From a virus, in IMG/VR virus record IMGVR_UViG_3300009026_000015, positions 1-47,927 of that record: a stretch of 47,927 nt of DNA; one strand, given 5' to 3'. The notes beneath the pieces are model-generated. The model was not told the DNA's origin and did not search any database. It saw only the letters and a program-made list of their open reading frames with translations. Below are positions 14,284-21,679 of this stretch, in pieces (the stretch's first letter is position 1; every line of letters starts with the position of its first letter). Both the position numbers and the translations under genes were made by a program.

Positions 14284-14813
14284 GCAGCCGCAACCTACCG
14301 CATCATCTGTACGTCCACGTCGACAGCGCATTCATACGCACAGGCGAGTTGCGATACGAGCCTGCCGTCTGGTTCGCCATACGCTCAACACCGAACCGAG
14401 CGTGGGGCTGTCACGTCATGCTCGAGTGCGGCGCGGTGTACCGCAACCTGCCACCGCACGCACTGGCCTTCAGTGCCTGCCCAGAGCCCGACTGGTCCCT
14501 GCAGCAGGCGCAAGTGTGGGACTGCTACGGCACGCAGTTCGACGTGATACGCTACGATTATCTAACAGAATTAACGGCGCGTTACGATGGCACAGACAGC
14601 CGCGCAACGTGTCTATTCACCGCATGCCCGCACAGTGACGGGTTCAGCGCAGCACCAGAGCAGAGTAAGGAGTTTATGTTTATGAGAACTACAGGCGACC
14701 GACTGCTTATTCGACCAACGAACAGGCTGCTCTTTGAGGAGCGCAGCTTCACCATCGACACAGGCTGGCCGACCGACATCATGACATCAACGCAAGTCTG
14801 GCAGTCCGAATGA
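14280..14813 (+). CDS. Conserved phage protein of unknown function (177 aa)
   Basis: GTG at 14280 overlaps the previous stop (GTGA), which fixes the start. The protein contains PHHLYVHVDSAFI, RAWGCHVMLECGAVYRNLPP and AQVWDCYGTQF. This Trp/Cys/His-rich pattern recurs in proteins I recall from other tailed phages near replication genes, without a known function. The ordered aromatic and Cys residues suggest a compact enzyme-like or metal-binding domain. The C-terminal quarter (LLIRPTNRLLFEERSF) is more variable. Confidence 0.65.
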   Translation: MSSRNLPHHLYVHVDSAFIRTGELRYEPAVWFAIRSTPNRAWGCHVMLECGAVYRNLPPHALAFSACPEPDWSLQQAQVWDCYGTQFDVIRYDYLTELTARYDGTDSRATCLFTACPHSDGFSAAPEQSKEFMFMRTTGDRLLIRPTNRLLFEERSFTIDTGWPTDIMTSTQVWQSE

Positions 14814-14995
14814 GTAGGCCGATGACATACCCGATGGGCGACATCGCCATCGGCGAGACCGTGAGCATGCCCGCAGACAAGCCGGGCGACCCGAAACGTA
14901 TATCGCGCAACTGCAGCCAGTACGGCATCCGAAAGGGTCGCTGCTACAAGGTACGCACTGTCGGCGGTGTCGCGTTCATAACCAGATTGGGATAA
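14810..14995 (+). CDS. Small basic protein (61 aa)
   Basis: ATGA overlap with the preceding gene at 14810. It contains GDIAIGETVSMPADKPGDPK and CSQYGIRKGRCYKVRTVGG, a small beta-barrel-like pattern of the kind seen in short phage nucleic-acid-binding proteins. Function unknown. ATG at 14822 is a possible later start. Confidence 0.6.
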   Translation: MSRPMTYPMGDIAIGETVSMPADKPGDPKRISRNCSQYGIRKGRCYKVRTVGGVAFITRLG

Positions 14996-14999
14996 GCAA

Positions 15000-15242
15000 A
15001 TGATCGATAGAGACATTAATTACGCCGCACGGCAAATCTGTGCCGAGCAAGACGCCAAAGGCGATACGGACACTTGGGCGTTATATGTGTCCGGCGCGTG
15101 GGACGACACTATCTGGATGCACCTCGTCGAACAAGGCATTCGGCGTGGGATTGAGATGGAGCGCGCCGATCACCTAGCGACCGACTACAGGCACGTCTCG
15201 CCTGCCGTAATGGCCGCAGCATTGCGGGAGCAAAGCAAATGA
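15000..15242 (+). CDS. Hypothetical early protein (80 aa)
   Basis: It begins 4 nt after the previous stop. The sequence is a mixed helical protein (YAARQICAEQDAKG, then MHLVEQGIRRGIEMERADHL). There are no motifs I can name. Its stop overlaps the start of a membrane peptide gene (ATGA). Confidence 0.6.
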   Translation: MIDRDINYAARQICAEQDAKGDTDTWALYVSGAWDDTIWMHLVEQGIRRGIEMERADHLATDYRHVSPAVMAAALREQSK

Positions 15243-15367
15243 CCGCAGATAACTGGCTTTTCCTATTGGTCATATCAGTCTGGACGTTGACCGCTTACCT
15301 GATCGCGACAGCCCCGCCGACAACCGCGCAGGAGCGCAAAGATATGGAGGACGACTGGTGGGAATAA
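15239..15367 (+). CDS. Single-pass membrane peptide (42 aa)
   Basis: ATG at 15239 is coupled to the previous stop (ATGA). The product is MTADNWLFLLVISVWTLTAY followed by LIATAPPTTAQ and an acidic end with two Trp. It has one membrane helix with an N-out or N-in orientation that cannot be decided. It is the second early membrane peptide in this unit after 11095. Confidence 0.5.
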   Translation: MTADNWLFLLVISVWTLTAYLIATAPPTTAQERKDMEDDWWE

Positions 15368-15432
15368 TACACCGCATCATCGACTGGCTGATAGCCCGCA
15401 TGTTCAAAGACGTGAAGGATTGGGACCAATGA
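15358..15432 (+). CDS. Possible tiny amphipathic peptide (24 aa)
   Basis: GTG at 15358 overlaps the end of the membrane peptide gene, and the stop overlaps the next ATG at 15429. The frame reads VGIIHRIIDWLIARMFKDVK then DWDQ, a strikingly amphipathic helix. The tight coupling on both sides supports it, but the short length and GTG start leave doubt. Confidence 0.35.
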   Translation: MGIIHRIIDWLIARMFKDVKDWDQ

Positions 15433-15746
15433 CAAAGACATTCAGAGTGAGCGACGTCGACATCAAGCGTGCCTGCTCATACATAACGGAAGACAAGGCC
15501 ATCGCCGACTACTTCCACGTCGACATAGACCGCGTGACCGAGTTGCGTAAGAAGACGTCCAACAAGGATGCGGCGAGGGCCGAGCGTGCGCAGAGCCGCG
15601 AGCCGATGCCTGCCACCGCCGAGGACCAACGCCTACGCCGCCAAGCCAAGCAGGGTTCGGACGATCTGCTGCGCGCACTGATGAAATTCTTCAAGAACCG
15701 CGAGCAACTGCAAAACTCTATTGCACGGCAGGACGTTACAACGTAA
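15429..15746 (+). CDS. Small DNA-binding-like early protein (105 aa)
   Basis: The start MTKTFRVSDVDIKRACSYIT leads into a helix-turn-helix-like stretch (EDKAIADYFHVDIDRVTELR). A basic Arg/Gln-rich linker and a helical C-terminus (DDLLRALMKFFKNREQLQNS) follow. It could be a regulator or a nucleic-acid-binding accessory factor. ATG at 15429 overlaps the preceding stop. Confidence 0.6.
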   Translation: MTKTFRVSDVDIKRACSYITEDKAIADYFHVDIDRVTELRKKTSNKDAARAERAQSREPMPATAEDQRLRRQAKQGSDDLLRALMKFFKNREQLQNSIARQDVTT

Positions 15747-15769
15747 GTCAATCACGAGGGAGAGCCGAA

Positions 15770-15970
15770 ATGAAAATATGGCCTTGGTGTGAAATCGCAA
15801 ATCTTAAAAGTTACAACGCCGAATTAAACGCGGCGTTGCAAATAGCCAACGCACAGAACCGCATTGCAGAGGCACGCCTAGCGGCCAACAAGTCGCTCAT
15901 CAAGCGCGCGCACTTCCGCAACCCAGAGACGGGCCGCATCGGCCGTAAAGGACAAATTTTTGATGTTTGA
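15770..15970 (+). CDS. Small helical basic protein (66 aa)
   Basis: GAGGGAG precedes ATG at 15770. It is helical and rich in Ala/Asn (LKSYNAELNAALQIANAQNR) with a basic C-terminal tail (HFRNPETGRIGRKGQIFDV). No family is recognised. It overlaps the Cro-like gene by a few bases. Confidence 0.6.
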   Translation: MKIWPWCEIANLKSYNAELNAALQIANAQNRIAEARLAANKSLIKRAHFRNPETGRIGRKGQIFDV

Positions 15971-16178
15971 AGCAACACTCGACCGAGCCATCCAAGCAGG
16001 CGGCGGCATGATCTCCTTCGCAAAGACGATGGGCGTCACGCACCAAGCCGTGTACCATTGGAAGAAGCGCGGCTACGTGCCGCTGGATAAGGCCGCGCGC
16101 GTTCAGTCGCTGTTCGGTGAGCCTATGCTCACCCTTGTGCGACCCGACGTAGCCGACACACTAACTCTGAACGCGTAG
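15963..16178 (+). CDS. Cro/YdaS-like helix-turn-helix regulator (71 aa)
   Basis: A short lambda-repressor-type helix-turn-helix: TLDRAIQAGGGMISFAKTMG, VTHQAVYHWKKRGYVPLDKA, then ARVQSLFG. The pattern GV(T/S)xQAVYxWxxRGxxP is the mark of the Cro/YdaS group of small phage regulators. A dimer would bind short palindromes, so it is the best candidate in the window for recognising the TGCAA-N7-TTGCA dyads. It is the gene directly before the primase. Only one such regulator is seen, so a lysogeny switch is not supported. Confidence 0.8.
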   Translation: MFEATLDRAIQAGGGMISFAKTMGVTHQAVYHWKKRGYVPLDKAARVQSLFGEPMLTLVRPDVADTLTLNA

Positions 16179-16180
16179 AC

Positions 16181-18190
16181 GTGGAGAACGTGCAACCCAT
16201 CACACCATCAGTACGCGCCGTGCAAGTCCCGCAGCCTTTGCACGAAGTGCAGGGCTGGCTGCTCTGGCGCTTTGAACCCTTCATTGGCGAAGCGAAGCCG
16301 CGCAAGGTTCCCTACTGGGTCGACGGCACACGTCGTCACGGCGAACAAGGCAGTCCAATGGACCGCGCACGCCTGTCGACCTTCTTCGCAGCGCGTGAGG
16401 CCGCAGCACGCATGGGCTATGACGGCGTGGGCTTTGCCCCACTGGCCGACTTCGGTTACACGTTCCTCGACTTTGACAACTGCGTCGACCCCGCAGGTAA
16501 CATGCCAGCCGAGATCGGCGGCATCGTCAGCCGCACGTACGCCGAGTTTAGTCCGAGCGGCAAGGGCATCCGCGCCGCGTTGAAGGGGGATCTGGGCAAC
16601 CACAAGTCCCCGACGACGATGGACGACTACGGCTTCGAGACGTTCAGCTCGTCCGGCTTTGTCACGTTCACCGGCAACATACTGCCTGTCTGCGACGTGC
16701 TCGGCCATCAGGACACAATCGCCGACGTTGACGAAGCAACGCGCACCCTGTGCGACAGGCGCTTCGGTGCGCGTACGAACAACACGTTCGACCCTGACGA
16801 CTTCATGGCCGGACGTGAGCCACGCCTCGGCCTGACTGTGACCAAGATGCAAGACCTACTGGCCGTGCTCGACCCGAGCATGGGCCGAGAGCCGTGGCTG
16901 CGCATTGGCTTTGCCTTACATCATGAGACCGACGGCGATGACACCGGCTTCGAGCTGTGGGACGAGTGGTCGAGTGACGGCGACACGTACCCGAGCACCG
17001 AGGCCCTACGCCACCAGTGGGACAGTTTCAAGGGCGGCACAGGCAAGCAACTGACCACCATGCGCTCCGTCATTAAGATGGCAAAGGAGGCTGGCTACCG
17101 TGAGCCGGACAACCGCGAGGTCGTGCTTGCCAAGGCCGAGGTGCTGCTGGCCGAGCTGCCCAGCAAAAGTGTAGGCCGCTTCGGTCCGGTGCCGATCTAC
17201 GACTTGACACTTGCACCGCCGATGGAGTGGCTGATAAAGGGTGTGCTGCCCAAGGCCGAGCTGGGCGTACTGTTCGGCGCGTCTGGCTCTGGCAAGACGT
17301 TCGTGGCGCTCGATCTGGCGTTCTCAATCGCGCGCGGTAAGGCGTGGCGCGAGCGGCGCACGACGCGTGGCCGTGTTGTGATCATTGCCGCAGAGGGTGC
17401 AGGGGGCATTGGCAAGCGCGGCGAGGCATACGCGCGCTACCATGACTTCGACCTGCGCGGCGTCGACCTGCACGTCATCCCTGCAGCACCGAACTTCCTT
17501 GACAACGACGAAATCTCCGAGGTGATGGCCGAGATCAATAACATCGGCCCAATCGACGTGGTCGTAATTGACACGTTCGCGCAGGTAACGCCGGGCGCGA
17601 ATGAAAACACGTCCGAGGACATGGGCCGCGCGCTGGCAAACCTAAAGCTCCTGCACGGTGCAACGGGTGCCATGAACCTCGTCGTCGCGCACGCCGGTAA
17701 GGATCTCAGCAAGGGCGTACGTGGCTGGTCGGGCCTGAAGGCCGCAGCCGACGTCCAGATCGAGGTAGTCCGCCACGAGAACGGCGAGCGCGAGATCATC
17801 CTCGAGAAGATGAAGGACGGCGAGGACGGCATACGCTGGCCCTTCCGGCTTGAAGTCGTCGATGTCGGCATTGACAATGACGGTGACATCATCACGAGCT
17901 GCGTCGCCGTGCCAGCGGAATTGCAGACCAAGGTCGAGGAAGAGCGGCTGGGTCTGAAGCGTCGCGGACGTGTAGAAAATCACGTGTTGGAGATTATGAC
18001 ACTGTTCGGCGAGCAAAGTATTGTCGGCGCAGTGGAGTTAATCGACCGTGCCGTGGCCGCATTGCAGGCACCAGAGGACGGCAAGCGCGACACGCGCAGG
18101 CAGTCTGTAACTCGCGCAATTCAGGCACTTAGCAAGGAGAAGGACGGCCCGTTGCGTTTGGAAGGCGGAAAAATAATCTTCTACGAGTAA
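16181..18190 (+). CDS. Primase-polymerase (AEP type) fused to RepA/AAA_25 ATPase (669 aa)
   Basis: A replication initiation enzyme. The N-terminal domain is AEP/NrS-1-like: FLDFDNC gives the DxD metal site (D97, D99) and FSPSGKGIRA the conserved GKG loop near residue 127. A PriCT-like helical domain (about 220-310, GREPWLRIGFALHHETDG) follows. A RecA-like ATPase has Walker A LFGASGSGKTFVALDLA at about 364 and Walker B IDVVVIDTFAQ near 460, as in RepA/AAA_25 helicases. Residues 600-669 form a winged helix. The start is GTG at 16181, 2 nt after the previous stop, with a weak ribosome site. Confidence 0.85.
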   Translation: MENVQPITPSVRAVQVPQPLHEVQGWLLWRFEPFIGEAKPRKVPYWVDGTRRHGEQGSPMDRARLSTFFAAREAAARMGYDGVGFAPLADFGYTFLDFDNCVDPAGNMPAEIGGIVSRTYAEFSPSGKGIRAALKGDLGNHKSPTTMDDYGFETFSSSGFVTFTGNILPVCDVLGHQDTIADVDEATRTLCDRRFGARTNNTFDPDDFMAGREPRLGLTVTKMQDLLAVLDPSMGREPWLRIGFALHHETDGDDTGFELWDEWSSDGDTYPSTEALRHQWDSFKGGTGKQLTTMRSVIKMAKEAGYREPDNREVVLAKAEVLLAELPSKSVGRFGPVPIYDLTLAPPMEWLIKGVLPKAELGVLFGASGSGKTFVALDLAFSIARGKAWRERRTTRGRVVIIAAEGAGGIGKRGEAYARYHDFDLRGVDLHVIPAAPNFLDNDEISEVMAEINNIGPIDVVVIDTFAQVTPGANENTSEDMGRALANLKLLHGATGAMNLVVAHAGKDLSKGVRGWSGLKAAADVQIEVVRHENGEREIILEKMKDGEDGIRWPFRLEVVDVGIDNDGDIITSCVAVPAELQTKVEEERLGLKRRGRVENHVLEIMTLFGEQSIVGAVELIDRAVAALQAPEDGKRDTRRQSVTRAIQALSKEKDGPLRLEGGKIIFYE

Positions 18191-18207
18191 AATAATGCAA
18201 ATAAGTG

Positions 18208-18236
18208 TTGCAATACGTGTTTGCATGGTTCATACG
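18208..18236 (+). promoter_or_regulatory. Early promoter P4 with TGCAA-N7-TTGCA operator
   Basis: TTGCAA (18208-18213), 17 bases, CATACG (18231-18236) before the gene at 18266. The dyad TGCAATACGTGTTTGCA covers the -35 and spacer, and a wider inverted repeat ATGCAAA (18195-18201) / TTTGCAT (18220-18226) is also present. The weak -10 suggests activation or dependence on the operator-bound protein. Confidence 0.55.
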
Positions 18237-18265
18237 GGGGTTCTCAGCAACAAGGAGTACCCAAT

Positions 18266-18574
18266 ATGACCGTATTAGCAACCATCAGTAACGTCCACCC
18301 AGCCGACCGGCTCGGTGACATCAAGGCCGAGATCGCCCGCCTGTCGGAGATCTCAAAGTTCCTCGAAGCCGAGCTTAAGGCTCTTGGCGTCGGCGCACAC
18401 GAGGGCGACCTCTTCCGCGCTACCGTCAGCGAAGTGGCCGAGCGTTTGTCGCTCTGCCCCAAGGCTGCCGAAGCCAAGCTGCGCGACTTAGGCGTCGACG
18501 GTCGCTGGTTCAGCAAGAACCAGAAAGTAGCCAAGGGCTACACTGTCCTCAAGATCGTAGCGAGGAAAGCATAA
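18266..18574 (+). CDS. Gp157-like small coiled-coil protein (102 aa)
   Basis: The pattern DIKAEIARLSEISKFLEAEL followed by GAHEGDLFRATVSEVAERL is common in small proteins of alphaproteobacterial phages near recombination genes. They have a helix of about 30 residues with an EG(D/E)LFRATVS turn. The C-terminal part (GRWFSKNQKVAKGYTVLKIV) is basic. The function is not known, though single-strand-DNA recombination accessory roles are often assumed. It is the first gene behind promoter P4 with a leader copy (CTCAGCAAC at 18243-18251, AAGGAG). Confidence 0.6.
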   Translation: MTVLATISNVHPADRLGDIKAEIARLSEISKFLEAELKALGVGAHEGDLFRATVSEVAERLSLCPKAAEAKLRDLGVDGRWFSKNQKVAKGYTVLKIVARKA

Positions 18575-18753
18575 TGGCTGACAGCATTTTGGCCGCAGAG
18601 TACACGTCGGGTACTAACAAGTACCCGCCGACCCTCTACATCAACCGGATCACAGACGGACGCCGTTCGAACGTGGCCGCATTCACAGTGTCAGGCAAGC
18701 GCGAGGCGCGCCAGCTTGCAAAACAACAAGGAGCAGAACCGTGGAACTTTTAA
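18574..18753 (+). CDS. Hypothetical protein (59 aa)
   Basis: ATG at 18574 overlaps the previous TAA. The product starts MADSILAAEYTSGTNKYPPT and ends in a basic helix with KREARQLAKQQGAEPWNF. It reads as a small alpha-beta domain. No family is recognised. It overlaps the next gene, whose ribosome site lies in its last codons. Confidence 0.6.
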   Translation: MADSILAAEYTSGTNKYPPTLYINRITDGRRSNVAAFTVSGKREARQLAKQQGAEPWNF

Positions 18754-19046
18754 TGGATCGCAGCTACTACCGCATGCGCGGAGACACCGGCCTTTTTGAA
18801 CGGGCGAAGTACAACCCTACCGCAGAGCTGGCCGTCGTGCTGGCCGAGCGTCTGGAAGAAGTGCTGTTCGAAAATGAGAAGGAGGTCGAAGAGTTGAAGG
18901 AACGCGCTGACGACTTTGAACGCGACGCCAACCGCCTCGATGATAAGATTGGTGAGTTGCATCAGAAAATCGAAGTGCTTGAGCTTATGCTCACCACGCG
19001 TGACGATATTATTGAAGAACTGAAAAAGGAGCAAAAGCATGATTAA
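18741..19046 (+). CDS. Coiled-coil protein (101 aa)
   Basis: GTG at 18741 has a well-placed AAGGAG 7 nt upstream; ATG at 18753 is the alternative. Residues 30-100 form one long heptad coiled coil (EELKERADDFERDANRLDDK and on), strongly acidic. It probably oligomerises and may scaffold other early proteins. Function unknown. Confidence 0.6.
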   Translation: MELLMDRSYYRMRGDTGLFERAKYNPTAELAVVLAERLEEVLFENEKEVEELKERADDFERDANRLDDKIGELHQKIEVLELMLTTRDDIIEELKKEQKHD

Positions 19047-19494
19047 GATTGAAGTAACGGGGAACAGCATCCCCGAAGTGGCCGACAAGCTACTGGCCCT
19101 TGGTAACCGTTTACGTAACAGCGCTGGCGTTTGGTGGGAGGCTACCGATGCGCCACATAAACTTGCGGAGAAACTACGCGCGCAACTTAGTGCGGAGGTA
19201 GCCGAAGCGGCACCCGTGGACCCTACTCTGGCCCGCAAGAGTGCCCCAGTTGCGGATGTTATCGAGAGCCTGCCAACGACGGCGGAACCCTTTTCTACCG
19301 TTGCCCCTGCGGCATTGGTCTCTGAAACGCTGTCGTTTGAAACCGACGTGACGCCAGTCGTACTGGCCGTGGTGCAGACAAAGGGCAAGCCAGTCGTCGA
19401 GGAGATCTTGGCGCAGTTCGGCGTCGCTCGCGCGTCGCAGCTCGACCCCGCACGTTGGCCCGAGCTGGTCGCAGCATTGCAGGATAAACTATAA
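19039..19494 (+). CDS. Hypothetical protein with flexible middle (151 aa)
   Basis: The N-terminal 50 residues ([20 protein letters not shown] onward) look like a small domain. The middle (60-115) is Ala/Pro/Thr/Val-rich and probably disordered. The C-terminal 40 residues form a compact helical motif ([20 protein letters not shown]) typical of the ends of several phage recombination-associated proteins. It directly precedes the DUF2800 nuclease (TAATG overlap). Confidence 0.6.
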   Translation: MIKIEVTGNSIPEVADKLLALGNRLRNSAGVWWEATDAPHKLAEKLRAQLSAEVAEAAPVDPTLARKSAPVADVIESLPTTAEPFSTVAPAALVSETLSFETDVTPVVLAVVQTKGKPVVEEILAQFGVARASQLDPARWPELVAALQDKL

Positions 19495-20687
19495 TGGCAC
19501 ACGCAAAGCTATCACCGTCGGGGGCCCATCGTTGGATGGCGTGCCCCGGCAGTGTCACCCTAGAGGCTGACATACCCGACACAAGCAGTGCCTACGCCCG
19601 CGAGGGCACGGCGGCGCACGAGCTGGCGGCTATGGTGCTTGAAGACAGCGGCAGCTACGCCAGTGACTATGTCGGCAAGAAGATTGCCTTTGACGATCAC
19701 GGCGAGGACGTGCTGTGGCTGATCACAAAGGACATGGCCGAGTACGTCGATGACTACGTCCGCTTTGTCCGTGAGCGTGCAACTGGTAAAAGTCTGCACG
19801 TCGAGTGCAAGCTGTCCATCGGGCACATTACCGGCGAGGATGGTGCCACCGGCACCAGCGACGTCGTGATTATCGACATCCCAAATAAGACGATTGAGGT
19901 TATCGACCTTAAGTTTGGCATGGGGGTTCGTATCGACGCGAAGCATAACGAGCAGCTCCAGCTCTATGCCCTTGGCGCGTTGGAGGAGTACAGCCTCGTG
20001 ACGGACTTTGAGCGCGTCGGCATGGTCATCCACATGCCACGCCTGAACCACGTCAGCGAGTGGGAGATACCGGTAAGTGAATTACATATCTTTGGTAGCC
20101 TTGCTAGGGATGCGGCCGACACCGTCCGCTGGGAAGAGCCGACGTTCAACGCCGGTGAGAAGCAGTGCCGCTTCTGCAAGGCCAAGGCAACGTGTTCAGC
20201 CCTGCTCGCGGAAGTCACCGAGATCGTCTTTGGCGCAGCCACGTTGGATGATTTCGTACCGCAAGTGGTCGACAGCCAGACCGGCGACAACTACCTGCCG
20301 ATGGCCATGTCGAAGGTCGGCTTGGTCGAGGATTGGTGCAAGGCAGTGCGCGCCGAAGTTGAGCGAAGACTGCTTGCGGGCCAGACCGTTGACGGCTACA
20401 AGCTTGTCGAGGGGCGCAAGGGTAACCGCGCGTGGTCAGACGAGGGTGCCGTCGAGCAGCTCTTCAAGAGCTTCCGACTGCGTCAAGAGGAGATGTACGA
20501 CTTCAAGCTGATCAGCGCCACTAAGGCCGAGAAGCTATTGAAGCCAAATCCGAAGCGGTGGGCGAAGGCTGAACAGCTAATCACCCGTAGCGACGGCAAA
20601 CCATCAGTGGCACTCGCCACCGATAAGCGTCCAGCAATGGACGTAAAACCTGTCTTGGATGATTTCCGAGACTTAACTGCAAACTGA
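19494..20687 (+). CDS. DUF2800 PD-(D/E)XK exonuclease (RecB-like, 397 aa)
   Basis: The start is characteristic of DUF2800: [20 protein letters not shown] and [13 protein letters not shown]. The nuclease core is [20 protein letters not shown] followed by KFGMGV, giving the D-x(n)-(D/E)-x-K catalytic set (Asp in TSD, Asp-Leu-Lys in VIDLKFG), then [14 protein letters not shown] Cys cluster ([13 protein letters not shown]) may bind a metal, as in AddB/RecB-type nucleases. With the next gene (DUF2815) it forms a widespread phage recombination and replication pair. Confidence 0.88.
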   Translation: MAHAKLSPSGAHRWMACPGSVTLEADIPDTSSAYAREGTAAHELAAMVLEDSGSYASDYVGKKIAFDDHGEDVLWLITKDMAEYVDDYVRFVRERATGKSLHVECKLSIGHITGEDGATGTSDVVIIDIPNKTIEVIDLKFGMGVRIDAKHNEQLQLYALGALEEYSLVTDFERVGMVIHMPRLNHVSEWEIPVSELHIFGSLARDAADTVRWEEPTFNAGEKQCRFCKAKATCSALLAEVTEIVFGAATLDDFVPQVVDSQTGDNYLPMAMSKVGLVEDWCKAVRAEVERRLLAGQTVDGYKLVEGRKGNRAWSDEGAVEQLFKSFRLRQEEMYDFKLISATKAEKLLKPNPKRWAKAEQLITRSDGKPSVALATDKRPAMDVKPVLDDFRDLTAN

Positions 20688-20704
20688 AGATTGGATAATG
20701 TAAA

Positions 20705-21289
20705 ATGGCTACTCAAGTACTGCTCAAAAACGTAACGCTTGCCTTCCCCGCACTGGGCGAACCACAGGCATTCGGCGAGGGTGAACCGGCATATGGTGCC
20801 AAGTTCCCTATCGAGCCAAACTCCGAAAACTCCAAGCTTATCGAGGCGGCCATCACGGCCGAGGCGAAAGAGGCGTGGAAGGACAAGGCCGACACTGTAC
20901 TGGCCAAGCTTGTCGAGGACGGCAAGGTTGCGTACACACGTCGCGAGTACCGGTCGAATAAGACTGGCGAGCCTTACGCTGGCTTTGAAAAGACGTTCTA
21001 CCTCGGCACCCGTAACGCGACGGTTCAACCGTCCGTGTACGACCAGTACGGCGAGCCCGTCGTTGGCAAGGCCGAGATCACCCGCAAGGCGTTTAGCGGC
21101 GCGGTTGTGAACGCTTCCATCGAAGTCTGGGCACAGGACAACAAGTGGGGCCGTCGCATAAACTGTTCGCTGCGCGGCGTCATGCTGACAGGCGAAGGCC
21201 AAAGCTTCGGCGGCGGATCTGGTGCGGCATCGGCGGACGAGTTTGCTTCCTTCGCTAAGGCCAAGGCAGACGTAGACGACGTCCTGTGA
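20705..21289 (+). CDS. DUF2815 single-stranded-DNA-binding protein (194 aa)
   Basis: The protein reads ATQVLLKNVTLAFPALGEPQ at the start, followed by AYGAKFPIEPNS and beta-rich strands ending in SLRGVMLTGEGQSFGGGSG. This is the pattern of DUF2815, OB-fold ssDNA-binding proteins of phages. The tail after the Gly-rich linker is acidic (KAKADVDDVL), as in many SSBs where it contacts partner proteins. It stands between DUF2800 and GapR, as in many phage replication modules. Confidence 0.85.
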   Translation: MATQVLLKNVTLAFPALGEPQAFGEGEPAYGAKFPIEPNSENSKLIEAAITAEAKEAWKDKADTVLAKLVEDGKVAYTRREYRSNKTGEPYAGFEKTFYLGTRNATVQPSVYDQYGEPVVGKAEITRKAFSGAVVNASIEVWAQDNKWGRRINCSLRGVMLTGEGQSFGGGSGAASADEFASFAKAKADVDDVL

Positions 21290-21540
21290 GCGTAATCGGT
21301 CACAACTCCAGTGAAGAGCAACTGCGCCTCTTAATCGAGCGTGTTGAGCATATGGAGCAAGAAAAGAAAAACGTCTCGGAGGATATTCGAGACGTCTACA
21401 GTGAGGCCAAGGCCGTCGGCTTTGACCCGAAGATCATGCGACAAATCGTCCGCCTGCGGAAGATGGAAGCGGATGACCGTGCGGAAATGGAAGCCATATT
21501 GGAGACCTACAAAAAGGCTCTTGGCATGGATCTGCTCTAA
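21286..21540 (+). CDS. gapR: GapR/DUF2312-like nucleoid-associated protein (84 aa)
   Basis: The helical pattern RLLIERVEHMEQEKKNVSED, IRDVYSEAKAVGFDPKIMRQ, IVRLRKMEADDRAEMEAILE and KALGM matches GapR, the Caulobacter protein that encircles overtwisted DNA ahead of replication forks. A phage copy would support its own replication or compete with the host's. The family is nearly confined to Alphaproteobacteria and their phages, so it is the best host indicator here. GTG at 21286 overlaps the previous TGA. Confidence 0.9.
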   Translation: MSVIGHNSSEEQLRLLIERVEHMEQEKKNVSEDIRDVYSEAKAVGFDPKIMRQIVRLRKMEADDRAEMEAILETYKKALGMDLL

Positions 21541-21552
21541 CTGTATAAGACT

Positions 21553-21591
21553 GGTGCGTTGGTCTGCTATCCACCCTTAGACCAACGCACC
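21553..21591 (+). terminator. 13-bp perfect inverted repeat after GapR, candidate terminator
   Basis: GGTGCGTTGGTCT (21553-21565) and AGACCAACGCACC (21579-21591) pair over 13 bases with a 13-base loop. It begins 12 nt after the GapR stop and is followed by TCTATTCT, a weak U-rich tail. It may end or attenuate the upstream unit before the polymerase gene. Confidence 0.45.
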
Positions 21592-21594
21592 TCT

Positions 21595-21664
21595 ATTCTG
21601 GCGAGCCGCGCGTGGTGCGGGTGCTCCTGCGTTGCTGATACACGAGCGCGCGGCTCACCAGAAT
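21595..21664. repeat. 18-nt inverted repeat flanking a 34-base segment before the polymerase
   Basis: Arms at 21595-21612 and 21647-21664 pair except for one two-base mismatch (ATTCTGG-CG-AGCCGCGCG against its inverse). The 34-base loop carries GTTGCTGAT (21631-21639), the reverse complement of the ATCAGCAAC leader motif used by early genes, with AGGAGCAC on the same strand. It could be a large RNA hairpin, a processing site, or an invertible element. Confidence 0.5.
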
Positions 21665-21679
21665 GGAGGACGTATCAGC

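Noticed and set aside
18606-18630. Inverted repeat GGGTACT/AGTACCC inside the gene at 18574
   Set aside because: Within a coding sequence, short, with no U-run; best explained by codon composition.
21632-21679. Upstream extension of the polymerase frame
   Set aside because: It runs through the inverted repeat, and the well-placed GGAGG points to the GTG at 21680.
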